Shown here: positions 7,398 to 16,037 of the stretch, piece after piece
Position numbering within the stretch: the stretch's first letter is position 1
Layout: every line of letters starts with the position of its first letter
Assembly: GCA_035542155.1 (NCBI GenBank)
Contig: DATKLX010000008.1
Coordinates: forward strand, 1 to 41,028
From: DATKLX01 sp035542155
GTDB taxonomy: Bacteria > Chloroflexota > Anaerolineae > Anaerolineales > Anaerolineaceae
Reading direction: 5' to 3'
DNA length: 41,028 nt
The notes under the pieces: generated by a model
Seen by the model: the letters and a program-made list of their open reading frames with translations, nothing else
What the model was told of the DNA's origin: nothing
Databases searched by the model: none
Made by a program: the position numbers and the translations under genes

Positions 7398-9233
7398 ATG
7401 ACTGAAGGAACTACTGCCGTACAGATTGATTCATCGGAAACCGTCCATCGGATAGTCAATGATTTTTCAATTACCTTTGGTACGACGAATGGTTCTGGAA
7501 GCCAGACCGCGAATACGACCCTCCTGCGTGCAATCTGCCATATGGGTATTCCGGTCTCCGGGAAAAACATATTCCCCTCCAATATTCAAGGATTGCCTAC
7601 CTGGTATACCATCCGGGTGAATAAACACGGCTATCTGGCCCGTAAAGAAATCAGCGAGATCGTTATCGCGATGAATCCGGCGTCTTTCTTGAAAGATGTC
7701 CAATCGCTCCCAGTGGGTGGGGTCCTGTTTTACGCCGATGACATCCGCCTGCCAATCGGCCGTGAAGACATCACCATTTATCCCATGCCGGTAAAAAAGT
7801 TGGCGAAAGAGGCGGACGCTCCCTCCAATTTGCGCGACTACATCGCGAATATGGTTTACGTCGGGGTGGTAGCCCAACTCCTTTTTATCGATCTGGAGCT
7901 CATCCGCAAAGCACTGGACTTTCATTTTAAAGGTAAGCAAAAAGCTGTCGATTCGAATTTTAACGTTGTTCTCGCTGGTGCTGCCTGGGCCGCTGCGAAC
8001 CTGGTCAAAAAAGATCCCTACCGTATTGAGCCCATGCACGAGACCGAAGGATGTATTCTGGTCGATGGCAACACCGCAGGGGCGTTGGGCGCCATTTTTG
8101 GGGGCATCCAGTTTGCCGCCTGGTACCCGATCACGCCCGCTTCGACCATGCCTGAAGCGCTAAACGAGTACCTTCCACTGCTCCGTAAGGATTCTGAAAC
8201 GGGTAGACACACCTATGCTGTGGTTCAGGCTGAAGATGAGCTGGCCGCAGCCGGGATGGCAGTTGGCGCGGGTTGGGCAGGGCTGCGCTCCATGACCGCG
8301 ACCTCGGGGCCTGGATTGAGCTTAATGGCAGAGTATGCCGGTCTGGCGTATTTCAGCGAGGTTCCCATCGTAATCTGGGACATCCAGCGCGTGGGCCCCG
8401 CGACCGGGCTACCCACCCGCACCGCACAGGGCGACCTGACTGAGGCGGCCTTCTTCAGTCACGGTGATACCCAGCACGTCATTTTGCTTCCCGGCTCAGT
8501 GGGCGAGTGTTTTGAATTCGGCTGGAAGGCTTTTGATCTGGCTGAGCGCCTGCAAACCCCGGTATTCGTTCTCAGCGATCTCGATCTGGGTATGAATGTC
8601 TGGCTTTCAGACAGGTTTGTCTATCCAGACCGTCCCATGGACCGTGGGAAGGTCTTATGGGAGAAGGATCTTGAAACGCTGGGCGGCGAGTGGTCGCGTT
8701 ACCTGGATGTCGATGGCGACGGGATCACCTACCGGACCATTCCGGGCAACCGCCATTCGCGAAGCGGGTATTTCACCCGCGGCACAGGTCACGATGAAAA
8801 CGCTCGCTATAGTGAAGAGCCCGAAGTGTGGGAGCGTAATATCCTGCGCCTGGCCAGGAAATACGAAACCGCACGTGAGTACGTTCCTCGGCCTATATCC
8901 CAGATCCAACCCGGTGCGAAGTTCGGGATTTTGGCGTATGGATCGACTCAATCTGCGATTGATGAAGCCCGCGATACCTTGCGGGAAGAAGGCATTCCTA
9001 CTGATTTCATGCGAATCAGGGCTTTACCATTTACGAATGATATTGGCCAGTTTATCGACTCGCACGAAAGGATAATTGTCATCGAGCTGAACCGCGATGG
9101 CCAGATGCACCAGCTCCTGAAGATCCAATTTTCTGATCAATGTGATAAGCTGATCTCAGCAGCACACGTAGATGGGCTTCCATTGACCGCCCGCTGGGTT
9201 GTCGATCAGGTGAAGGCCCAGGAGGTTAAATAA
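7398..9233 (+). CDS. korA: 2-oxoacid:acceptor oxidoreductase, fused gamma-alpha subunit
   Basis: With KorB this enzyme oxidatively decarboxylates a 2-oxoacid to acyl-CoA and reduces ferredoxin, or runs in reverse as a carboxylase. The product is about 611 aa. The N-terminal gamma domain (about residues 15-190) has the GTTNGSGSQTANTTLL pocket. The alpha domain (about residues 215-600) has GGIQFAAWYPITPAST, EDELAAAGMAVGAGWAG and TATSGPGLSLM. A frame is open from 7365, but the ATG at 7398 is preceded by AAAGGAG, so I use it. The korB start follows 1 base after the stop. The substrate (2-oxoglutarate or pyruvate/other) cannot be told from motifs alone. There is no 4Fe-4S delta domain in either subunit, so an external ferredoxin is needed. 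Confidence 0.92.
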   Translation: MTEGTTAVQIDSSETVHRIVNDFSITFGTTNGSGSQTANTTLLRAICHMGIPVSGKNIFPSNIQGLPTWYTIRVNKHGYLARKEISEIVIAMNPASFLKDVQSLPVGGVLFYADDIRLPIGREDITIYPMPVKKLAKEADAPSNLRDYIANMVYVGVVAQLLFIDLELIRKALDFHFKGKQKAVDSNFNVVLAGAAWAAANLVKKDPYRIEPMHETEGCILVDGNTAGALGAIFGGIQFAAWYPITPASTMPEALNEYLPLLRKDSETGRHTYAVVQAEDELAAAGMAVGAGWAGLRSMTATSGPGLSLMAEYAGLAYFSEVPIVIWDIQRVGPATGLPTRTAQGDLTEAAFFSHGDTQHVILLPGSVGECFEFGWKAFDLAERLQTPVFVLSDLDLGMNVWLSDRFVYPDRPMDRGKVLWEKDLETLGGEWSRYLDVDGDGITYRTIPGNRHSRSGYFTRGTGHDENARYSEEPEVWERNILRLARKYETAREYVPRPISQIQPGAKFGILAYGSTQSAIDEARDTLREEGIPTDFMRIRALPFTNDIGQFIDSHERIIVIELNRDGQMHQLLKIQFSDQCDKLISAAHVDGLPLTARWVVDQVKAQEVK

Positions 9234-9234
9234 A

Positions 9235-10287
9235 ATGACTGATCAGGCTACTCTGAATGCTCCCCGCTCAGCCGTCAATCTTGTTGGATTGGCTCGTGCG
9301 GATTACAAAGGCGCCGCTAGCACGCTATGCCAGGGCTGCGGCCACAACTCCATTGCCAACCAGATCATCACAGCATGTTATGAGCTTAATCTGGTTCCCG
9401 AGAACGTGATCAAGTTCAGTGGGATTGGCTGCTCCAGTAAGAGCCCAACTTATTTCCTGAGCCGGTCCTTTGCCTTCAACGGCCTCCACGGGAGAATGCC
9501 TTCGCTCGCACTGGGCGCAATGTTCGGCGACATTCACTTGAAGGGAATTGGGGTGAGCGGAGATGGCGATACCGCATCGATCGGAATGGGCCAGTTCAAA
9601 CACCTCGTCCGCCGCAATCTCCCCATGGTCTATATCGTCGAAAACAACGGTGTATATGGCCTCACCAAGGGCCAGTTTGCTCCCACCGCCGAAAAAGGCC
9701 TCTCCTTGAAGAAACAGGGCACCAACCCTTACCTGCCGGTGGATATCGCCCTGGAAGCTTTGGTTGCCAATGCGACCTTCGTTGCGCGCTCATTTGCGGG
9801 GGACGCCAAGCAGGTCAAGGAGTTGATCAAAGCCGCGATCAGTCATAATGGCATCGCTGTGCTGGATATCATCAGCCCCTGCGTGACCTTTAATAATCAG
9901 GATGAAGCCGTCCATTCTTATACCTGGGGAAAGGATCACGAAGCCCCGCTCCATGATATCTCATTCATCCCCGCCGCCGACGAGATCACGGTGGAGGATT
10001 TTGAGGAGGGCACGACCAAAGAGGTCACTTTGCATGATGGCTCGATGGTCGTCCTGAAAAAGCTGGAAAAGGATTACGATCCCACCGATCGCTGGCAGGC
10101 TTTGCACATGCTAGACGAAGCCCAAAAGAATAACTGGCTAGTAACCGGATTGATCTACGTCAACCCCTTCGCGCCATCCCTCTTCGAATATTTCCATCTC
10201 CCCGATCAGCCGCTGAATCGTCTTACGGAGAGGCAGCTTCGCCCGGCGCCAGAGACTATGGACAAAGTCAACGCAATGTTCTATTAG
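9235..10287 (+). CDS. korB: 2-oxoacid:ferredoxin oxidoreductase, beta (TPP-binding) subunit
   Basis: This is the catalytic partner of KorA, 350 aa. It binds thiamine diphosphate through GDGDTASIGMGQF and the VENNGVYGLTKGQ segment. It has the single [4Fe-4S] ligand set expected for two-subunit enzymes: Cys32 and Cys35 in LCQGCGH, Cys66 in GIGCSSKSP and Cys216 in SPCVTFNN. The C-terminal 120 residues are less conserved and carry the usual extension. The gene is translationally coupled to korA, with the start 1 base after the korA stop, and is followed by an intrinsic terminator. The beta-subunit assignment is secure; the gene symbol is by convention because the substrate is unproven. Confidence 0.93.
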   Translation: MTDQATLNAPRSAVNLVGLARADYKGAASTLCQGCGHNSIANQIITACYELNLVPENVIKFSGIGCSSKSPTYFLSRSFAFNGLHGRMPSLALGAMFGDIHLKGIGVSGDGDTASIGMGQFKHLVRRNLPMVYIVENNGVYGLTKGQFAPTAEKGLSLKKQGTNPYLPVDIALEALVANATFVARSFAGDAKQVKELIKAAISHNGIAVLDIISPCVTFNNQDEAVHSYTWGKDHEAPLHDISFIPAADEITVEDFEEGTTKEVTLHDGSMVVLKKLEKDYDPTDRWQALHMLDEAQKNNWLVTGLIYVNPFAPSLFEYFHLPDQPLNRLTERQLRPAPETMDKVNAMFY

Positions 10288-10317
10288 AGATTACCCGAGG
10301 ATGTTGAGAGCAGCAAA

Positions 10318-10351
10318 GTGCCCTGGGCAATCGTCCAGGGCACAATTTTTT
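10318..10351 (+). terminator. Intrinsic terminator after korB
   Basis: A 9-bp perfect stem (GTGCCCTGG / CCAGGGCAC) with an 8-base loop is followed by AATTTTTT. On the other strand the same stem is followed by TTTGCT, so it may also weakly terminate pyk transcription from the right. Confidence 0.85.
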
Positions 10352-10356
10352 CCAGA

Positions 10357-11811
10357 TTAACTTTCCAATGTATACAGCATTGCCAGGTTTGGATGCCGAA
10401 ATGCCCCAATTGGATACCCTGAGATCAGGACGAACTGCTGGCCAACCTGGACGATGGAATCGCGCCGTAAGGCGTCCTCAACCGTTTTGATCATCTCCTC
10501 AAAAGTCGAAGCAAACGGCACCATCCGAGGGATTAATCCCCAATAAATCCCCATTTTCTGGTAGACCTTGACTTCGGGTGTTAATCCCAGGATGGGAACT
10601 TGTGGGCGCGCTTTAGACATCAGTAACGCAGTTCGCCCGGTGATCGTGAACACCGCAATCGCCGCCACGTTACGGTCGTGCGCCAGTTCCTTCGCGGCCC
10701 GGGTGATGGCGACAGCGTCATCCTCCGAATTGTCCTCGATGAACCCCTCGGATTTTCCCCATTCTGAAAAATGGTCCTCTGCTTCGCGCACGATCGCGTC
10801 CATCATCGTAACGCTCTCGACCGGGTACTTTCCTGCCGCGGTTTCTCCAGACAACATGACCGCGTCCGTCCCGTCGAAAATTGCGTTTGCCACGTCGGAT
10901 GCCTCCGCTCTTGTGGGTCGCGGGTTGTGGATCATCGAATCGAGCATCTGGGTCGCCGTGATCACAAACTTACCTGCCCGGTTAGCCGCATTGATGATGG
11001 TCTTCTGCGCGATGGGCACGGTAGCCGGCGGCATTTCTACGCCCAGGTCGCCCCGCGCGACCATGACCCCATTCGTGACTTTGAGGATTTCGTCCAGGTT
11101 CTTCAGCGCTTCCGGACGCTCCAGCTTGGCGACCAACGGTATGTCGATTTTTTCTGGGGCGTTTTCACGGATGAAATTTCTGACTGTCACCAGATCTTCT
11201 GCCGTGCGCACGAAGGAGATCGCCACCATATCGACACTTTGTTGGAGGCCAAAGGCCAGGTCTTCCCGGTCTTTCTCGGTAAACCCCGGGATCGGAATTT
11301 GCGCGCCGGGCAGGTTCACCCCCTTATGGGAGGTGAGCGGGCCGCCCAGGATGACGCGGGCTTTAACTCGCCCATCCTCGACGCTCAGAACCTCCATCTC
11401 AAGCTGCCCATCATCCAGCAATATGTGCATGCCCTGTTTTACACACTCTGGGAGCTCTTTGAAATCCGTCGGGATGATCACCGGCTCAATCGGGCTGGCC
11501 GGATGCGATCGTGCCTCCCCTGGCACGATCGATATGATGACCGTTTGCCCCGGGGTGAGCTGGATCGGTTCATCCGGGATTTGGCCAACCCGGATCTTGG
11601 GTCCCTGGAGATCCTGCATAATTGGGATGGGCTTTCGATATTTGTCCGAAAGTTTTCGCAAAGTTGCGATCCGTTCGGCGTGTTCGCTTTGCAGCCCATG
11701 AGAAAAGTTCAGTCGGGCAACGTCTAACCCGGCCTTGACCAGCTTTTCTAAGATGGTATTATCCTGACAGCTTGGACCGAGGGTAGCCACAATCTTCGCG
11801 TAGCGTCTCAT
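10357..11811 (-). CDS. pyk: Pyruvate kinase
   Basis: This enzyme converts phosphoenolpyruvate and ADP to pyruvate and ATP in the cytosol. The 484-aa product shows all family landmarks: RYAKIVATLGPSC at the start, DVARLNFSHG near residue 34, the active-site-lid B domain from about residue 70 to 170, VMVARGDLGVEMP near residue 248, and the ATQMLDSMIHNPRPTRAEASD signature. The C-terminal regulatory domain ends without the extra PEP-utiliser domain found in some Bacilli. It converges on korB with the terminator between them. rocD ends 45 bases upstream on the same strand, so pyk may be read from the argF promoter or have its own; no clear promoter was seen in the gap. Confidence 0.97.
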   Translation of the reverse strand: MRRYAKIVATLGPSCQDNTILEKLVKAGLDVARLNFSHGLQSEHAERIATLRKLSDKYRKPIPIMQDLQGPKIRVGQIPDEPIQLTPGQTVIISIVPGEARSHPASPIEPVIIPTDFKELPECVKQGMHILLDDGQLEMEVLSVEDGRVKARVILGGPLTSHKGVNLPGAQIPIPGFTEKDREDLAFGLQQSVDMVAISFVRTAEDLVTVRNFIRENAPEKIDIPLVAKLERPEALKNLDEILKVTNGVMVARGDLGVEMPPATVPIAQKTIINAANRAGKFVITATQMLDSMIHNPRPTRAEASDVANAIFDGTDAVMLSGETAAGKYPVESVTMMDAIVREAEDHFSEWGKSEGFIEDNSEDDAVAITRAAKELAHDRNVAAIAVFTITGRTALLMSKARPQVPILGLTPEVKVYQKMGIYWGLIPRMVPFASTFEEMIKTVEDALRRDSIVQVGQQFVLISGYPIGAFRHPNLAMLYTLES

Positions 11812-11856
11812 ATCAGCCTCCCAAATGTAGTTCCATTTCAGCCCCCATTGCGAAAA

Positions 11857-13059
11857 TCAAGGCATAGTCAACACATCCCTGATTCGCGGGAGCGCCCAAT
11901 CGATGGTCGCCTGGTCGATGATCAACGGTGGCGCGAAGCGGATGACGTTTTCGTGGGTTTCCTTGGCTAAGATTCCTTTCTGTTGAAGGGACTCACAGAA
12001 TCGCCTGCCACCGCCTGCCTTTGGATACAGGTCCACGCCAATTAACAATCCTTTTCCGCGAACCTCCTTCACGTGCCGGCTGGGGATTTCCGCCAGTTGG
12101 TCGAGGAAATATTCCCCCATCGCCGCCGAGTTCTCGATCATCTTCTCCTCGACCAGCACTTTCAGCGCGGCTCGTCCGACGGCTGCCGCCAGCGGGTTGC
12201 CGCCGAAGGTGGAACCGTGTTCGCCGGGGGTTAGCAAACCCAGGACCGGCTCGTCTGCAAGCACGGCCGATATCGGATAGAAGCCGCCAGAAAGGGCTTT
12301 CCCGATGATCGTCACATCCGGGCGCACGTTTTCGTGCTGGCAGGCGAAAAGCTTCCCGGTTCGTCCCAGGCCGGTCTGAATCTCATCGGCCATCAGGAGG
12401 ACCTGATTGGCTTTGCAGATCGCGCTGACTTCAGCCAGGTAACCGGGCGGCGGCACAATGACCCCGCCTTCACCTTGAATGGGCTCGATCAGAACAGCGG
12501 CTGTGTTGGCAGTGATTGCTTGCCGGACCGCCACAGCATCTCCATATGGGACGGTGACAAAACCGGGCGTGAAAGGGCCAAAGTCTTCCCGATACAGTGG
12601 CTCGGTGGACGCCGAAATGGTGGCGATCGTCCGCCCGTGGAAGTTGCCCGCCGCTGTGATGATTTCTGCCTGGTAGCGGGGAACTTTTTTGACAAAGTAA
12701 GCCCATTTGCGCGCCAGTTTCAGGGCCGTCTCGACCGCTTCCGCACCACTGTTCATGGGAAGTGAAAGCTCGTAACCTGTCAGATCAGAAAGCTCCTTAT
12801 AAAACAAAGGTAATTGATCGTTGCGGAAAGCCCGTGAGGTCAGGGTGAGCTTTGCCGCCTGGGTTTGCAACGCATTGAGGATTTTTGGATGGACGTGGCC
12901 CTGGTTGACAGCGCTGTAAGCGCTCAGGCAGTCCAGATAGCGGTTTCCATCCACATCGTATACCCACACCCCTCTTCCTTCGGCCAGGACGACGTCCAGT
13001 GGGTGGTAGTTGTGCGCTCCGTATTGCTCTTCTATCTCGATATACTGCTGGGAAAGCAT
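11857..13059 (-). CDS. rocD: Ornithine aminotransferase (class III PLP enzyme)
   Basis: It transfers the delta-amino group of ornithine to 2-oxoglutarate, giving glutamate semialdehyde. The 400-aa protein has the YGAHNYHPLDVV start typical of OAT, the MNSGAEAVETALKLARKW PLP-phosphate loop, LLMADEIQTGLGRTGK with the cofactor Asp, and the Schiff-base lysine in IIGKALSGGFYPISA. OAT is favoured over acetylornithine aminotransferase by the N-terminal YGAHNY and the length, but a dual role is possible. The ATG is 1 base from the argF stop, so the two are translationally coupled in the order argF-rocD. The pair joins citrulline synthesis and ornithine catabolism on one transcript. Confidence 0.92.
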   Translation of the reverse strand: MLSQQYIEIEEQYGAHNYHPLDVVLAEGRGVWVYDVDGNRYLDCLSAYSAVNQGHVHPKILNALQTQAAKLTLTSRAFRNDQLPLFYKELSDLTGYELSLPMNSGAEAVETALKLARKWAYFVKKVPRYQAEIITAAGNFHGRTIATISASTEPLYREDFGPFTPGFVTVPYGDAVAVRQAITANTAAVLIEPIQGEGGVIVPPPGYLAEVSAICKANQVLLMADEIQTGLGRTGKLFACQHENVRPDVTIIGKALSGGFYPISAVLADEPVLGLLTPGEHGSTFGGNPLAAAVGRAALKVLVEEKMIENSAAMGEYFLDQLAEIPSRHVKEVRGKGLLIGVDLYPKAGGGRRFCESLQQKGILAKETHENVIRFAPPLIIDQATIDWALPRIRDVLTMP

Positions 13060-13060
13060 A

Positions 13061-13984
13061 CTAATTCGCTCCTAGCTTCTTGACCAGAATCGCTTTTTGG
13101 GCGTGCAAGCGGTTGTGCGCCTGCGGGAAGATGACGGAATGCGGTCCGTCGGCTACTTCGTCGGTGATTTCTTGACCGCGATGTGCGGGCAGGCAGTGCA
13201 TCACGATGACGTCCGAATCGGCTTCCTCAACAACCTTTTGGTTTACCTGGTAAGGTGGAAAGACCTGCTCACGCTTTTTAGCTTCCTCTTCCTGGCCCAT
13301 ACTGGTCCAGGTATCGGTGTAGATTACATGGGCGTGTTTCACTGCCTCGTGTACATCCCGGATCAGGCAGACCTGGGCGCCGGTCGCATAGGCAAACTTT
13401 TCCCCGATTGCCCAGGCTTTTGGGATCATGTCATATCCTTCGGGTGCGGAAAGGGTGAAATTAGCCCCCAACATGGTGGTCACATGCATCAAAGAGACCG
13501 CGACATTGTTCCCATCCCCGACATAAGTGACGTTCAGCCCCTTCATTGAGCCAAAATGTTCAAGGATGGTTAATGCGTCCGCCATTCCCTGGCAAGGGTG
13601 ATTGTAGTCACTGAGCCCATTGATCACCGGCACTGCCGACCAACGGGCCAAGTCGAGGACGTGCTGATGGGCAAACACCCGGGCCATGATAGCATCTACG
13701 TATCCAGCCAGGACCCTGGCTATATCGGCGATCGATTCACGCTGGCCCAGCCCAATCTCGTTCGGGGATAGATACAATGCGTCTCCACCCAGATGGCGCA
13801 TCGCCATGTCGAATGAAACCCGGGTGCGTAAGCTGGGCTTTTGAAAAACCATCGCCAGCACTTTTCCCTTTAATAAAGGCTGGTTTCCTCCCTTTTCGCG
13901 CTCCTTCTTGAGTTGGATCGCCAGATTCAACATATCCTGGATTTCCTGCGATGAATAATCTGAAATGGCAATAAAATCCTTCAT
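13061..13984 (-). CDS. argF: Ornithine carbamoyltransferase
   Basis: It makes citrulline from ornithine and carbamoyl phosphate. A longer frame runs back to 14122, but the protein clearly begins at the ATG at 13984 (MKDFIAISDYSSQEI), giving 307 aa, the normal length. The carbamoyl-phosphate loop is KPSLRTRVSF (the S-x-R-T-R form with Leu). DYNHPCQGMADALT and the ornithine-side HCLPAHRGQEI motif are both present. A GAGGAG lies about 12 bases upstream of the start, within a predicted leader of about 40 bases. It is followed directly by rocD. Confidence 0.95.
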   Translation of the reverse strand: MKDFIAISDYSSQEIQDMLNLAIQLKKEREKGGNQPLLKGKVLAMVFQKPSLRTRVSFDMAMRHLGGDALYLSPNEIGLGQRESIADIARVLAGYVDAIMARVFAHQHVLDLARWSAVPVINGLSDYNHPCQGMADALTILEHFGSMKGLNVTYVGDGNNVAVSLMHVTTMLGANFTLSAPEGYDMIPKAWAIGEKFAYATGAQVCLIRDVHEAVKHAHVIYTDTWTSMGQEEEAKKREQVFPPYQVNQKVVEEADSDVIVMHCLPAHRGQEITDEVADGPHSVIFPQAHNRLHAQKAILVKKLGAN

Positions 13985-14030
13985 TCTCCGGGGCTCCTCA
14001 TCAGATCGAAATAGCAGAACAATCAAAGTT

Positions 14031-14039
14031 AGTATATCA
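14031..14039 (-). promoter_or_regulatory. Extended -10 promoter candidate for argF-rocD
   Basis: Read on the minus strand, TGATATACT gives a TGn-extended -10 box (TATACT) with no good -35. Transcription would start near 14024, 40 bases before the argF ATG. An AGCTCC-N10-GGAGCT inverted repeat (14042-14063) overlaps the -35 area and could be an operator. Confidence 0.4.
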
Positions 14040-14114
14040 CAAGCTCCAGAGAGGATAGGAGCTGCGATCCTCGATAAAATTGTTATCAAATTAATATGAT
14101 TCGGCTCAATACTG

Positions 14115-14134
14115 TTATACAAATCTTTGTATAA
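14115..14134. promoter_or_regulatory. Perfect 20-bp palindrome over a TATAAT box
   Basis: TTATACAAA-TC-TTTGTATAA is a perfect 9-2-9 palindrome in the divergent gap between argF and the winged-helix regulator. Its right arm overlaps TATAAT (14130-14135), a consensus -10 for the plus-strand gene, although the -35 is poor. The position suits an operator that blocks that promoter. The binding protein is not known; autoregulation by the downstream gene is one option. Confidence 0.5.
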
Positions 14135-14226
14135 TTACTCAGAATTCTGCTCAATCTGCACATCTGAGCGTTATATTGATATGGAAGGATCCATTCTGGC
14201 GGGCGCAGTTCTTAGGCGAGGGGACA

Positions 14227-15045
14227 ATGCTTCATTCAGGCTCCTTCCGGAGAACTATGTTGAGCGCAAAAGTCCTTTTCATTGCTGACGAGCGATTTGT
14301 CCAAGACCTGATGCACGGGTCGGAAGATATCCAACCGGATGAATTAGAGGTAGCGAGCGAAGTCGAAACAGGAATCCAGAAGTTAAGCCAGGGCCAGTAT
14401 GAGTATGTAATCGTTGACACGGGGCTGTTCGAATCAAGCGGCGCTGAATTATTCCGTATAGCCGAATATCTTCCAATAACCTGCAAAGTCATTTTGCTTA
14501 CTCGGCCTGGAACCTTATTGTTCACATTCCATCATTTCCTACAACGCTTTCAACAAGTTGACATCCAAACTATAGAGCCTGGAAAAGAATTAGATCTATT
14601 TGGCGGTTCTATAACCACTATAATGGATGGCGAAAGTAAATATTTACATTCTATCAGGGAGAGTGCATCGGTATATTCTGGTGGAGAAGGCAAGCAAACC
14701 AAACCTCGCCATTCTGGCCTGATCCCGGTTGGGCCTGGGACTGTCCTGGATCCGAATAAGCGATTCATTCAATCCGGTGATTTGAGGGTTTTGATTACTC
14801 CCCTGGAAGTCCGCCTGCTGAGGGTGTTCCTGGAAAACCAGGGACGATTATTGACCCATCAAGAAATCGTTAGATACGTTCATGGATATGAAGTCAAGGA
14901 GTGGGAAGCACCCCGGTTAGTGCGCCCCATCATCAGCCGGCTGCGAGGAAAATTAAATCGCTTTCCAGACGGCGGGCAGTGGATCGTGAATATCCGCGGC
15001 AGCGGGTATACTTATGAAGGCATTCGGAAAAATGCGGGGACTTAG
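14227..15045 (+). CDS. OmpR/PhoB-type winged-helix regulator with degenerate receiver domain
   Basis: The product is about 272 aa. The C-terminal domain (about residues 185-268) is a Trans_reg_C winged helix, with LITPLEVRLLRVFLENQG, LLTHQEIVRYVHGY and IRGSGYTYEG. The N-terminal 120 residues have a receiver-like strand pattern (KVLFIADERF, YVIVDTGLF, CKVILLT). After the candidate phospho-Asp the usual MPxxDG turn is missing, and the switch lysine is not evident. It may therefore respond without phosphorylation. The frame is open from a TTG at 14176, but the ATG at 14227 has GAGGGG upstream. No partner kinase is adjacent; the nearest kinase is in the large minus-strand cluster that converges on it. 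Its targets are unknown. Confidence 0.83.
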   Translation: MLHSGSFRRTMLSAKVLFIADERFVQDLMHGSEDIQPDELEVASEVETGIQKLSQGQYEYVIVDTGLFESSGAELFRIAEYLPITCKVILLTRPGTLLFTFHHFLQRFQQVDIQTIEPGKELDLFGGSITTIMDGESKYLHSIRESASVYSGGEGKQTKPRHSGLIPVGPGTVLDPNKRFIQSGDLRVLITPLEVRLLRVFLENQGRLLTHQEIVRYVHGYEVKEWEAPRLVRPIISRLRGKLNRFPDGGQWIVNIRGSGYTYEGIRKNAGT

Positions 15046-15065
15046 CTTACAAATCCGGAAGCAAT

Positions 15066-16019
15066 CTACCAGGGGATGTCTGTAGGCTGTTCTGGAGGTC
15101 GCAGCCAGGCCAGCCATCTGGAGGTGAGGCGTTTTTCCGGGTGGAATTTTTCCAATCCCACCAGGAGCAGGCTGACTCCCAGGAAGCCCGCCCCGATCCA
15201 CTGCTGGCTGCTGAGCCGTTCTCCAAGGAAAAGATGCGCCAGCAGGATAGTCACGAACAATTCGGCTAACCCCAGAAGAGCTGTTTGAAGCCCTCCCAGA
15301 TGTTTAACGCCCATAAACAGGGTGATCCGGGAAAGGAAAGTCACCAGCGCCAGGGCCATGATCGGCCACCAGGTTGTACCCTGAGCCGGCAACTGGCGGT
15401 CAAAAACCAGGAAAGCGGTTAAGGTAACCCCACTCATTGACACCAGAGTGTACAGGGTGACCGTAGGGGGAGGAACGTCGTATAGAACTCTCTGATTGAT
15501 CAACAGGTGCAGACCATACAAAGCCGCAGCTCCCAGCATCATCCCAAATCCAATCAGGTCTACTGATTTTTGGTCGGTATGGAGTAAAAAAAATACTGCC
15601 AGGATCGATAAAATCAAGCGGAAGACGGTGATCCGGCTCAGCGGTTGCCGATCGAGCATCAACCAGAAAGCCACGAAAATGGGGTAGAACGAATACAGGA
15701 TCTGTCCCAGGCTGGCGTCGATCCTTCCCAGGGCGGAATAATATAATAAGGATCCCAATCCATTCACCAGACCCGCCAGGATACAGCCAACCAGGCCCAC
15801 CGGATAAATATAAAAGTACTGGCGCTGAGAAAAAACCATCAGGAGGATGACCAGCAGGGCTGCCAGAACTGTGCGAAATGCCACAACAGCCAGCCAGGAA
15901 AAACCGACCAGGATCGCCTGTTTCCCGAAGATGGGGGCAAGGCCTAAAAAGACAGCCGAAATCAGCGCTGCCTGGATGCCGCGCGATCGCCCACTTTTGG
16001 CCAAACTCTCGAATGACAT
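15066..16019 (-). CDS. EamA/DMT-family membrane transporter
   Basis: This is an inner-membrane exporter-type protein of about 317 aa, with ten hydrophobic segments in two EamA repeats; each repeat shows the GxxP- and G-rich helices of the family (for example ALIPAVFLGLAPIFGK-like start and LLGLAELFVTILLAHLFLGERL at the end). Many DMT proteins export amino acids or related metabolites. A TTG at 16034 could start a longer form, but ATG 16019 follows AGGAAGG. It is the last gene of the signalling cluster, 18 bases after the threonine-synthase/receiver gene, so export of a product or relative of that enzyme is a plausible guess. It converges with the winged-helix regulator gene, and no terminator was seen between them. 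Confidence 0.87.
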   Translation of the reverse strand: MSFESLAKSGRSRGIQAALISAVFLGLAPIFGKQAILVGFSWLAVVAFRTVLAALLVILLMVFSQRQYFYIYPVGLVGCILAGLVNGLGSLLYYSALGRIDASLGQILYSFYPIFVAFWLMLDRQPLSRITVFRLILSILAVFFLLHTDQKSVDLIGFGMMLGAAALYGLHLLINQRVLYDVPPPTVTLYTLVSMSGVTLTAFLVFDRQLPAQGTTWWPIMALALVTFLSRITLFMGVKHLGGLQTALLGLAELFVTILLAHLFLGERLSSQQWIGAGFLGVSLLLVGLEKFHPEKRLTSRWLAWLRPPEQPTDIPW

Positions 16020-16037
16020 GCGCCTTCCTGCCAATAA

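Noticed and set aside
10568..11727. Long plus-strand frames (377 and 318 aa) opposite pyruvate kinase
   Set aside because: They are fully antisense to an unmistakable pyk gene, and the translations resemble no domain.
13985..14122. N-terminal extension of argF from 14122
   Set aside because: The extension overlaps the promoter region, encodes non-conserved residues, and normal argF length starts at 13984.
15046..15065. Terminator in the convergent gap between the winged-helix gene and the EamA gene
   Set aside because: Only 20 bases separate the stops, and I saw no stem with a T tract on either strand.
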